A stretch of DNA of 64,000 nucleotides, from contig JACGCM010002568.1 of assembly GCA_014058105.1 (NCBI GenBank), forward strand, positions 2,418,001 through 2,482,000, in the 5' to 3' direction. The translations under genes and the position numbers were made by a program. Of this stretch, positions 55,380 to 64,000 are shown piece after piece. Under the pieces are notes generated by a model. The model saw only the letters and a program-made list of their open reading frames with translations. It ran no database searches and was not told where the DNA came from. Every line of letters starts with the position of its first letter. Position 1 is the stretch's first letter. Source of the stretch: Kingdonia uniflora. Taxonomy: Eukaryota > Streptophyta > Magnoliopsida > Ranunculales > Circaeasteraceae.

Positions 55380-56640
55380 ACGATAGTATTGTTTCAGTCG
55401 CCTAGTGTTCCAAGGACTTGAAATGTGGATTCCCTCTTCTGTCATGAGGTAATATGATCCCAGGTCTGAGGGACCTGTGATAAGTAATGGACCCTCCAAA
55501 TTATCTGCTAGTTTCCCAGCATAAGGCTCTTTGCGATGTTAAGGTATTTCTCTGAGGACAAGATCATCGATCTTTACAACTTTTGAGTTCTTTGTTGCAT
55601 GAATTGGCCAGCATATGGTGATATCGACCTAGGTCCATGACGGCGCATTCCCTGGATTTATCAATCCAATTGAGGTTGTAAGCCAATTCAAACTTATTTT
55701 CCTCATCAGTTAGCTCATAATCTTTGACTTGGTGATGGTATTTGGAGGTAATGACTGCCTCAGTGTCGTAGGCAAGGAGGAATTAAGTTCAGCCTATCGA
55801 CTATCGTAGAGTGGTACAATATGCCCATAAGACATGAAGAAGTTCCCGAACCCAATTCCCTTTTTTATGAAAGTTTAGCCTTTTCTTGAGTCTATCCATG
55901 ATGGTTTTGTTGGTAATTTTGGATTGGCCATTGCCTTGAGGATTGTAAGGATTGGATGGTGAGTAGATGATGTTGTGCTGATTGAGGAAAACTGTGACTT
56001 TTTCTCCAACAAATTGGGGACCATTATCGATACAAATTAGGTGGGGCCACACAAACTGATTGATGATGTGTTCCTAGATAAAAGAGATGACCTCTTCTTC
56101 TTTGGTTTGATAGAGTGGAATTGCTTCTACAAATTTTGTAAAATGATTAGTAGCTGCGTGAATGTTGCGGTAATTACCTGGAAAATTAAGAAATTCGCCA
56201 ACATGATTGAGTGCCCATCGTTTGAATGGCCAAAATACCTTGTTTGATTAGAGTTCGAGCACAGGGGTATGGATCATATGTCCATGACATTGACATGCAT
56301 CAAATTTGCATAAGTTCTCTTCTGCTTGCTTGCGCATGCCAGCTAGAATACTCCTTGTGTAATGGCTCTGTTTGCCAGTGATCGACCTGCGGCATGGGAG
56401 CCACAAGTCTATTTATGTTGATCGCGGTGCAACTCATCCACCTTCTGTTTGGAGAGGCATTTGAGGTAAGGCCCTGTGACTGAACGTCGGTATAAAGTTC
56501 CATTTTGATTTGTGTAACACCATGAGTTGTCTATTAGCCGTCGGCGGTCTTTCGGATCTACCAAAAGTGGACCTTCGCATTTGCTGTCGATACCGAGGTA
56601 AACTAAGAATGGATTTCACCAATCATCGTTTCCCCCATTA
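55380..56640 (-). pseudogene. G3 integrase
   Basis: Minus strand: the N-terminal zinc region is poorly preserved (about 56420-56270). The core has WPHLICIDNGPQFVGEK at 56049-55999, NPQGNGQSKITNKTIMDRLK near 55950-55890 and a LLHVLWAYCTTLR-type helix (to 55801). The C-terminal domain has SDLGSYYLMTEEG and WNTRRLKQYY (55470-55385). In the third catalytic position the motif reads GNGQSK where GNGQAE-type is usual, so the catalytic Glu is Lys. Stops are present upstream. Not functional. Confidence 0.78.
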
Positions 56641-56689
56641 TTGCCCCCAGTGTTGATCGTACCTACAAAAATGTTATCAATGCTTAGGG

Positions 56690-57800
56690 TTTAAATTACT
56701 TCGATTTGGAGATATCGAGGTTCTGTGCCTAAGACCTCGGCTAGATATGCCACGAAATTGGCGTGTCTATTTTTACCTTGAGGAAGATAATCGAGAGTTG
56801 CTTGCGCAAAATTGCTCATCATATCTACCGCGAGGGCTACGTATTTGATCATATTACCATTCTTCTTGTATTGCTCAGAGTAATGGTGGACGATGAGTAT
56901 CGAATCTGTGTAAACTGTAAGTTCTGGGACGCCGAGCTCAAAAGCGGGATCGAGTCAATGAATGAGAGCTTCATACTCGGCAATATTTTTTCAGGCCTCA
57001 AAATCCAAGCAGATTGATTTCTCAATTGTATCGTTGGAAGGGGTAATTAATACGATTTCAATTCTTGACCATGTGGGTCTTGCTGATCTATCTATAAAAA
57101 GACTTCACCCTTTCCTTGAAAAACATTTAGCTCGCTCGTCAAATGCTTTGGGTGGTGGATCATCTGAAACTTCCTCTGTTAGATCAAGATCATATTCCTC
57201 CCACTCGGGATCCTCTACTGGAAAATCCACGAGAAAATTGGCAACAACTTGACCCTTTTCAGAATAACATTGTTCGAAGTTGATATCATGTTCTCCCAAA
57301 CTGACTGACCACTGATGCACTCTTCTTGATTTTTTTTCTTGGACAAAACCTCCTAATGTGGGTAGTTCATCATGACTTTGACAAAATGAGCCTGGAAGTA
57401 GTATTTGAGTTTCTGTGAAGTATAAACAAAAGAGTGAGAAGAAGTTTCTCGATTTTAGAGTACCTCGTATCCGTTGGATTGAGGGTTTTGCTGAAGAAGT
57501 AGACTTGTTTCTCAATTTTTGCTTCAAGTCCAATAAGAACTTTACTGAGTGAAGTATCTATAACTGCTAGGTAGATAATCATTTCCTCATTATCTATTAG
57601 GGTGCTCATGATGGGAGACTTTGCAAAATAGGTTTATAGATCCAGAAAAGCTATTTTTTATACTGATGTCCATTGAACCACTGCATTTGGTTGAACTTTT
57701 TCTCATTTGATACAACTGCGGAGTAATAAGAATAGCCAACAACAGTGATCTGAAGATTTTGAAACAAAACAGTTTATAGCAGCAATCTTTCCAGTAAGTT
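56690..57800 (-). pseudogene. G3 RNase H and second (archaeal-type) RNase H
   Basis: Minus strand: the first RNase H and connection (57800-57180; YFFSKTLNPTDTRYSKIEKL, HQWSVSLGEHDINFEQ, VVANFLVDFPVEDPEWEEYD), then the second RNase H (about 57110-56700; IEIVLITPSNDTIEKSICLD, AEYEALIH, YLPQGKNRHANFVAYLAEVL). In the last motif an Asn-Phe stands where Asp-Ala is usual. Two RNase H domains between RT and integrase place G3 in Tat. Confidence 0.75.
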
Positions 57801-57852
57801 TCTGAATATTTTTCGTTGTTCTCGGAGATGGCATATTGAGGAGTGCCCGAAT

Positions 57853-58701
57853 CTAATTTAGATTGGCCTCAATCCCTTCCTTGCTGATGTGGTGGCCTAG
57901 AAATTGACCTAAATGTTCTCTGAACTGACATTTATCAGGATTAAGATGCATCCTGTAAGATTGAAGAATGTTATATAGTGTGCTGAATTCTGAGATGTGG
58001 TTGATAGACTGCATGCTTTTGCACAAGAGATTGTCAATGTAGACTTCCACAACTTTCCCAAGATGTGTTATGAACATTGTAGTCATCAACCGTTGATAAG
58101 TTGTACCCGTTTTTTTGAGTCCGAAGACCATGACTTTGTAACAGTAAAGTCCCCTTTCAGTTATGAAAGTGGTATTTTCTTGATCTTCATCCAAGAGTGG
58201 AATCTGATTGTATCCAGAAGCAGGATCCATCATAGATAAGAGTTCGTGACATGCTGTGGAATCAAGAATCTGATGAATGTCGGGAGGAGGGAAACTGTCC
58301 TTTGGAGTATAATTATTTAGATCAGTGAAATTTACACAAACTCGGACATTTCCATTCTTCTTTGGGACAGCGATAATGCTAGATATCCAATCTAGATATT
58401 TGGCTTCTCGAATGAATCCCACTTTGATTAATTTCTTTATCTCCATGTTAACTTCATCTTGAAGTCATGGTGATAGTCGTCGTGGGTTCAATTTGACCAC
58501 CGTGGCGATGATGTTGATGACCAATTTGATACATGCTTTGGCCGGATCAACCCTAGGGATCTTTTTAAAGGACCACGCAAAAACGTCTTGGTTGAGTCGT
58601 AAGAAATGAATGAGAGCATATTTTTTGTGCTGAACAAGCTTAGTACCAATGAAAGTATATATGCTAGGTCCATTAATGTTGATATATTCAAGCTCCTCCA
58701 T
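57853..58701 (-). pseudogene. G3 reverse transcriptase
   Basis: Minus strand: the N-terminal part (58701-58465; DVFAWSFKKIPRVDP), then 58446-57853 with IIAVPKKNGNVRVCVNFTDL, MMDPASGYNQIPL, TTFITERGLYCYKVMVFGLK and the catalytic region VYIDNLLCKS. The last motif reads Ile-Asp-Asn where Ile-Asp-Asp is required, so the second catalytic Asp is lost. One frame change lies between the two parts. Confidence 0.82.
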
Positions 58702-58899
58702 GGAAGGCTGATCATCGGGGTGATTAGCTTTCTATAATTGCTATGCAGCATACATGTTAGATGTATCTAGAATCGCAAAGACTGTATTTTTACACGCTCG
58801 AGAAAGCTTTTGACTACCTCTGATCTCATAGATACCGTGATTATGTTTGATGCGAAGTATTTGATGATAAGTGGAAGTGATAGCTTGCATGTACTGAAT

Positions 58900-59253
58900 T
58901 CAGCAATGACATTTAATCCTGAGATAACAAGATTTGACATTGATCTTGTTGAAGATGATGTCGATTGTGGCTAGTCCTGCGGTAATAGTTAAGATGATCT
59001 TCCCTACTCGCTCTTCTTTAGAACCATTGAATCCACTGATATCGATGTCTCTTTGAATGACCTGATCGGCCAAAACCATTTGGTCGATAGTGCCCGGAAT
59101 GAGAATCTCAATACCGCTGCCAATATCGATCATCATTGTGTGCATGACAAATTTCTTCATCTTGAGCATTATGACTAGTGCATCATGATGTGTAAACTTG
59201 AGATGGCTAGTATCGTAATCTTCGAATGATATCCTGAGTCGGCGATTGCTCAA
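58900..59253 (-). pseudogene. G3 protease
   Basis: The minus strand reads LVIMLKMKKF...MMIDIGSGIEIL (active-site motif DTGS changed to DIGS) and DISGFNGSKEERVGKI. Homologous to the G4 protease at 63625-63990. It overlaps the gag-pol junction region of the same strand. Confidence 0.7.
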
Positions 59254-59479
59254 CTTAGGCAGAAGATTGGCTTCTTTCTCTTAAGGTGTAAGATCACACC
59301 ATTCTGACCATCCTTTACGTTAAAATCTGTTGAAGTTGGTGATCTGATTGATCTCGATCATGTTGTTGTGGTGCATATAGTAGAGATGCTTCTCCTCAGC
59401 TTGAACTTCGACCTGGACAACTTCAAGCTGCTTCTTATATGAATGAAGTAACAACTGTTTTCTAATCGAGATTGTCTAC

Positions 59480-60430
59480 TTTACGCGCGAGCCCCAAAAA
59501 CTTCTTCATAAAAGCCTCCAGCTTCTCTCTGTGTGACTGTTTGAGACTGATTAGAGAATATAAATTCTCATCTTTATCTCTATTTTGAACATATGTCTTG
59601 ATGATCTGTTTCTATAGCTGTTCAAATGTGTATATGGATTCTTCAGGTAGAGAGTGGAACCATAGGAGCTCTTCCTCCTACAGACTTGTGGCGAACAGAC
59701 GGCAAAGAATGTGGTTGAGATTGGACTACAATGCCAATAAATAAGGATATTGTTGAATGTGCTCCTTTGGATCGGTACAATTGCATTTACAAATTTTCGG
59801 TGTATGGAAACCTTTCGGTATTTCCATATTGAATAGTTCTTTGGCTATCGGGCTTCCTTGTAATTTTATAAGGTCGTCTACAGTACCCAGAACTTGTGCT
59901 TCGATCAACTCCTTAATACACTGGTTCATATACTCTTATATTACATAATGACGTGTCGATTGAGTGACTTGACGAGGAGGTTACAGATTATGAGTACCGA
60001 TACCTTTACTCAAGAAATCTCATGCAAGAATTCGAGGTTGAGGCCGTTGTTCCTCCACTTGATGTTTGGGACATCGGTAACCTCGACTGGCCTCAAACTA
60101 AACTTCACCAGCCAATGAATGGGAGGTTGAGGCTTTTGGCACCTGATCGCGATCTTGTGTTGCAGGAGCCTGTTGAGTGTTCTTTAGAGCTTACAAGGTA
60201 GTCGGCATTGTTATCATTTGATCTTTATGGCGCTTGAGCACTGTCAAACGAGCATGTTATTCAACATCGAACTCCTTCTCACGGAGCCCTCTGCCGAGAG
60301 TTAATCATCATTCGAGCTCGTTGCATTTCTCCTTCGCATTGTTGAGATTCGCCTGTAGCTCTGCTAATTTTTTCGGCTTAACTAAAAGATCGAGCTGAAT
60401 TCTAGCTACAGGTCGCCTAGATGTGACCAT
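59480..60430 (-). pseudogene. G3 gag
   Basis: The start ATG at 60430 (MVTSRRPVARIQLDLLVK) is shared with G4 (61867) and lies about 75 nt after the primer site. The frame stops after about 45 codons. A later piece (59929-59726) reads IEAQVLGTVDDLIKLQGSPI and HTPKICKCNCTDPKEHIQQY, typical of the region before the capsid-like core. Heavily decayed. Confidence 0.65.
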
Positions 60431-60487
60431 GATTAGAAATTGTAATCAAGTGAATTAATGCCTTAGGATATCGTAGAAATGATTTCT

Positions 60488-60505
60488 TTCCTACAGAAGA
60501 TGCCA
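60488..60505 (-). promoter_or_regulatory. Primer-binding site of G3
   Basis: TGGCATCTTCTGTAGGAA on the minus strand, two bases after the LTR. It is a diverged version of the G4 site. Confidence 0.65.
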
Positions 60506-60507
60506 AA

Positions 60508-61124
60508 TGTAATGGCCTACTTCTGTAAGCTCAAAGTGGCCTGGAATTGGCTCTTGCACAAATATACCTGGGACAAAATCTAATAGAAAATAAGAAATGA
60601 CTCAGGTGTTTAGCGTGGAAAACCTATACATAGGTAAAAAATCCATGACCGCAGGTTAAGGATTTTTATAATAGTGACGTTTATTGTTTGACGCTGATAT
60701 CTTATTATAAGTGATCTCTAGACTTAGAAATGCTTGATCTTATGAATAAGAAGTTTAAAGTTTTGAGAATCTAGAAAATATAGTTTTCCTGGTGATTTCT
60801 AGTGTGTTTTTTTCTGGTTCTTGTCTATTCTGAAACTTTTTCTTTATATAGGCCTTTTCTTCAGTTCTTCATCGTGCCGAAGAACGTTCTCCGAATAATG
60901 TGGTAAGTAACAGTTGTCTGGGTAATTACTCAGTTTGTGAGAGACATATGTTTTGATTTATTCAGGTTTTTTAGTTTGAGCTCGACCCGTGTTTTTTATC
61001 AGTCTGTGGAGCAGGTGGCAACGCTAACAGGAGAACCCATGTGGAGGATACGTGGGCCTGACATGGAGGTAGTTCGAACTAGAGACAACTCAATTTAGGT
61101 AAGATCGAGGGGTAGGCCCCTACA
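60508..61124 (-). repeat. 5' LTR of G3 (617 bp)
   Basis: On the minus strand it starts TGTAGGGGCCTACCCC (61124) and ends GGCCATTACA (60508). It contains CCTATATAAAGAAAAAG (TATA, near 60850). Confidence 0.92.
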
Positions 61125-61214
61125 ATCATTTTTCATGCAGTTAAATATCATCATTACTTCCTTCCTCATTCAAATTTCAATCCCATGTGCCAAAAAATTC
61201 TTTATCAACCCAAG

Positions 61215-61788
61215 CCACTCGCGACTCACGCATACCAGACTCACGCATTTTCTACATGAATTTACCAGTCAACATTGCCACATACTCTAAGAACTGACAA
61301 GAAATGTGGGTCGAGCTCAAACTGAAAAACCTGAACAAGTTAAAGCCACCTGTCTCTCTTGAACTCTGTAGTTACTCAGTCAACCGCCACTAACTACATT
61401 ATTCAGAGAACGTGCTCCAGTACGATGAAGAACTGCGGAAAAAGCCTATATAAAGAAAAAGTTCGAGAAGAGACAAGGACCAGAAGACTACAGGGGAAAT
61501 CACCAGGAAGACTATATTTTCTAGATTATCTAAAACTTCAAACTTCTTATTCAGAAGATCAAGCATTTATAAGTCTAGAGATTACTTGCAATAAGATATC
61601 AGCCTCAAGTAATAAACGTTACTATTAAAAAAATCCAAAACCCGAGGTTGTGGTTTTTAAACCTATTCATATGCTTTCCATGCTAAGCACTTGTGTCATT
61701 TCTTATTTTCAATTAGATTTTATTAAAGGTATATTGGTGTAAGAGTTAATTCTAGGCCACTTCGAGTTTATGGAATTAGGCTATTACA
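61215..61788 (+). repeat. LTR of G4, 5'-truncated
   Basis: Co-linear with the reverse complement of 60508-61040: GTGGGTCGAGCTCAAACTGA, GCCTATATAAAGAAAAAG, TTAGGCTATTACA end. The TGTAGGGG... start is missing and replaced by a short duplicated ACTCACGCAT phrase. Confidence 0.85.
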
Positions 61789-61790
61789 TT

Positions 61791-61808
61791 TGGCGCTGTC
61801 TGTGGGAA
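61791..61808 (+). promoter_or_regulatory. Primer-binding site of G4
   Basis: TGGCGCTGTCTGTGGGAA, two bases after the LTR end. tRNA not assigned. Confidence 0.75.
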
Positions 61809-61866
61809 AGAAATTTTTTTCCACGATATCCTAAGGCATTCAGTCATTCTACTACAAATTCCAATC

Positions 61867-63390
61867 ATGGTCACTTCCAGGCGACCAACAAGCCAGAATC
61901 CAGTTCGACCTTTTAGTTTAGCCGGAACAACTTACAGAGCTATGGGAAAATCTTAACACTAAAATCGAGAAACGCAATTAGCTCGAACGACAACTAACTC
62001 GCAACAGAGAGCTCCGTGAGAAGGAGCTTGACGTCGAACGACAAGCTCATTTGACAACACACAAACGACATGAAGATCAAATGATAATAATGCAGACTGC
62101 CCTCTAAGCTCTGCATAGCACTCAACAGGCTCCACCAACACGAGATCGCGATCAAGTGTCAGAAGCCTCCCAAGTTTCTGCGCGGGAAATATTGGAACCT
62201 CAAGGAGCAACTAGCAAAGCTATTTCTAAGAATATTCAGAATGAACCTCAACCCCCCATTCACTTATGAGATGAAGTTTTGCATGAGATCAGCCGAGGTC
62301 ACTGATGTTTCGTACGCCAAGAGAAAGAACAGAGACCTCCGCTTCAAATTTCAGCACGAGATCGTTTGAGTGATGGTACCGGTACTCATAATCCATCACC
62401 TACTCGTCAAGCCAATTAACCGACCCGTCACTATGTCACGCAAGAGCATATGGACTAGCGTATTATGGAGTTGATCTAAGCACAAGTTTTGGGCACTACC
62501 GATGACCTTACAAAGTTACAAGGGAGTCCAATTTCCAGAGAACTATTCGATATGGATATTCCATAATGTTTCCATACTCTGAAAATTCACAAATACCAGG
62601 GTACTGATCTAAAGGAGCACATTTAAAAATACTGTGATTCGTTGGGGCTGTACTCCAATCTCAACCTCATTCTCTGTCGTCTGTTCGCCACAAGTCTGCA
62701 GGAGGAGCCACTCCGATGGTTCCACTCTCTACCTGCAGATTTCATATATACATTCGACCAGCTACTGAAATAATTCATCATGACATATGCTCAAAATAGT
62801 GACAAAGAAAAAAATTTATATTATCCCATCAGTCTCAAACAATCGAATGGAGAGAAGCTTGAGGCATTTGCAAAGAATTTCTTTGAGCTTACGCTTAAAG
62901 TAGATAATCTCGATCAGAAAACAGCTATTACTGCTTTCACAAACGCGCTCCAGCTCGATTGCAAAGCCAAAGAGTACCTCTTCCCCAATAGACTTGCAAC
63001 TTTGGAGGATATGATCACCAAGGCTAATAGTTACGTTGACCTAGAAAGGATGATGTCTGAAAGGCATAAATCTACTAAATTAATCCTTTCTACGAAAGGT
63101 CCATCTACAGATCAAAACATTGAACCAAAAGAGGAACAGGTTGACCACAACTACGCCAAGGGAAATACCAGTAACCCTCGGAAAGGATGATCACAAGTCA
63201 AACCGGTCCTCCCAAAGATAAATGTTCGAGTCTCCATAATTTTTCTGATCCTCACCAAGGATAAGCTCTACCGTCTCCCCAACCATTGGAACCCATCGAG
63301 AGGTGACCATACTGCATGTATCATAAGGTAAACCATCATTCTACTAACAATTGCTATGTTTTACAGAGGTTTCTCGAATAAATTTTCAAG
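61867..63390 (+). pseudogene. G4 gag
   Basis: The start ATG at 61867 gives MVTSRRPTSQNPVRPFSLAG and then a stop. The capsid-like part is open at 62780-63190: SLKQSNGEKLEAFAKNFFEL, a retrotransposon-gag motif, then AFTNALQLDCKAKEYLF and TLEDMITKANSYVDLERMM. A Cys/His segment CMYHKVNHHSTNNC (about 63313-63354) stands where the zinc-knuckle-like end is expected. Upstream WFHSLPADFIYTFDQLL (62719-62769) is in frame but followed by a stop. Several stops overall. Confidence 0.75.
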
Positions 63391-63399
63391 GAGGGACAG

Positions 63400-63990
63400 A
63401 TGTTGGAATATATTGTTGACCTGGAATCGTACAAGGATGGCAGCTATAAAAAGCAACTTGAAGTTGTCCAATTCGAAAATCAGGCTGAGGTGAAGCATCT
63501 CTACCATATGCATCACAATAACATGATCAAGCTCAATCAGATTGCTAACTCTAACAGATTCAAGTACAGAAAACTATCAGAATGCTGCGATCTCACACCT
63601 CAAGATAAAAAAGACAAACTTCAGCCTAAGTTGAGCAATCGCCGACATGGGATATCATTCGAAGATTGCAATACTAGCCATGTGAAATTTTTACATCATG
63701 ATGCACCAGTCATAATGCTCAAGATGAAGAAGTTTGTCATGTACACAATGATGATCAATACTGGCAGTGGTATTGAGATCCCCTTTCAGAGCACTAACGA
63801 CCAAATAGGATTAGTTAACCAGGTCATTCAAAGTGGCAACGATATTAGTAGATTCAATAGATCTAAGGATGAATGAGTTGGAAAGATCCTCTTACCTATT
63901 ACCGCAGGACCAACCACAATTGGCATAATCTTTTATGCGATCAACGCCAAATTTTGCTATTTCGGGATTATGGGCCGTTGCTAGACTTAG
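63400..63990 (+). pseudogene. G4 gag-protease junction and protease
   Basis: An open stretch from 63400 to 63876. The first 75 residues are a linker (HLYHMHHNNMIKLNQIA, then a run of charged residues). From about 63625 the protease follows, with LSNRRHGISFEDCNTSHVKF, VIMLKMKKF and the active site MMINTGSGIEI, where the catalytic Asp of DTGS is Asn. A stop at 63877 precedes the protease C-terminus (GKILLPITAG, to about 63990). The rest of pol is off the right edge. Confidence 0.75.
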
Positions 63991-64000
63991 AACATGGAAG

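Larger units (their letters stand above)
48270..61124 (-). mobile_element. G3: nearly full-length minus-strand Tat-lineage element (12.9 kb)
   Basis: 5' LTR 61124-60508, primer site, gag (60430-), protease, RT, RNase H, second RNase H, integrase (to about 55400), a four-copy tandem array, an antisense gene on the plus strand (49216-54295), polypurine tract and 3' LTR (48885-48270). All LTR and internal parts are present, although coding regions are decayed. The flanks (TACCT at 48265-48269, ATCAT at 61125-61129) do not match, so one side has been rearranged since insertion. Confidence 0.9.
61125..64000 (+). mobile_element. G4: 5' part of a plus-strand Tat element, same family as G3
   Basis: In order: about 90 bp matching the 3' end of the G3 interior (61129-61214 corresponds to the reverse complement of about 48900-49000), an LTR lacking its first roughly 85 bp, primer site, gag and protease, then the window ends. 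G3 and G4 are therefore divergent neighbours that share gag, protease and LTR sequence. Confidence 0.82.

Overview
This is a stretch of flowering-plant (probably eudicot) nuclear DNA. The evidence is one intron-containing plant-specific gene with canonical GT-AG introns, plant-type LTR retrotransposons (Ty3/Gypsy Tat lineage with a second RNase H, a Tekay-like Gypsy derivative, Ty1/Copia), a LINE, tRNA-derived SINEs and Tourist-like MITEs. I cannot name the species. All reading was by eye, so element boundaries are base-precise only where a duplicated target site, LTR end or splice site is quoted.

Layout. 1-4582: 3' part of a plus-strand Tat element (G0). 4583-10185: intergenic DNA with a Copia LTR remnant, two SINE-like units, a Tourist-like MITE and a solo LTR with perfect 5-bp target duplications. 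10186-13255, minus strand: the only convincing host gene, a WEB1/PMI2-family coiled-coil protein with three coding exons. 13256-15665: intergenic with another MITE. 15666-22939: a complete non-autonomous element with two 3.3-kb LTRs, only 608 bp between them, an initiator-Met primer site and TATCT duplications. 22940-24149: intergenic. 24150-44029: a minus-strand Tat element (G1) carrying a nested plus-strand Tat element (G2, 28952-38778, itself holding a 5'-truncated LINE) and a solo LTR (40138-41376). 44030-44616: a truncated LTR of the solo-LTR family. 44617-48269: 3' part of a minus-strand Copia. 48270-61124: a nearly full-length minus-strand Tat element (G3). 61125-64000: start of a plus-strand Tat element (G4) of the same family.

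Most notable signal. G0, G1, G2 and G3 each carry, between integrase and the 3' LTR, a decayed gene on the strand OPPOSITE to gag-pol. The four are homologous. Each begins 48-88 nt downstream of a good TATA box, usually with a start like Met-Val-x-Thr-Arg, and has GT-AG introns, a shared globular domain (motif like N-G-N-x-Y-E-M-M-x-V-x-x-A-L-N) and, where the 3' part is present, a long coiled coil. In G0, G2 and G3 the TATA plus start module is repeated two or three times about 0.9-1.3 kb apart, with some starts mutated (ACG, ATT, GTG). Additional antisense ORFs in Tat elements are known in general. The repeated promoter-start architecture, seen in four elements of one window, is what I would follow up.

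G1 and G3 also carry four-copy tandem arrays (about 228 bp and 160 bp) between the end of this antisense gene and pol. All transposon coding regions seen are broken by stops, frameshifts or lost catalytic residues.
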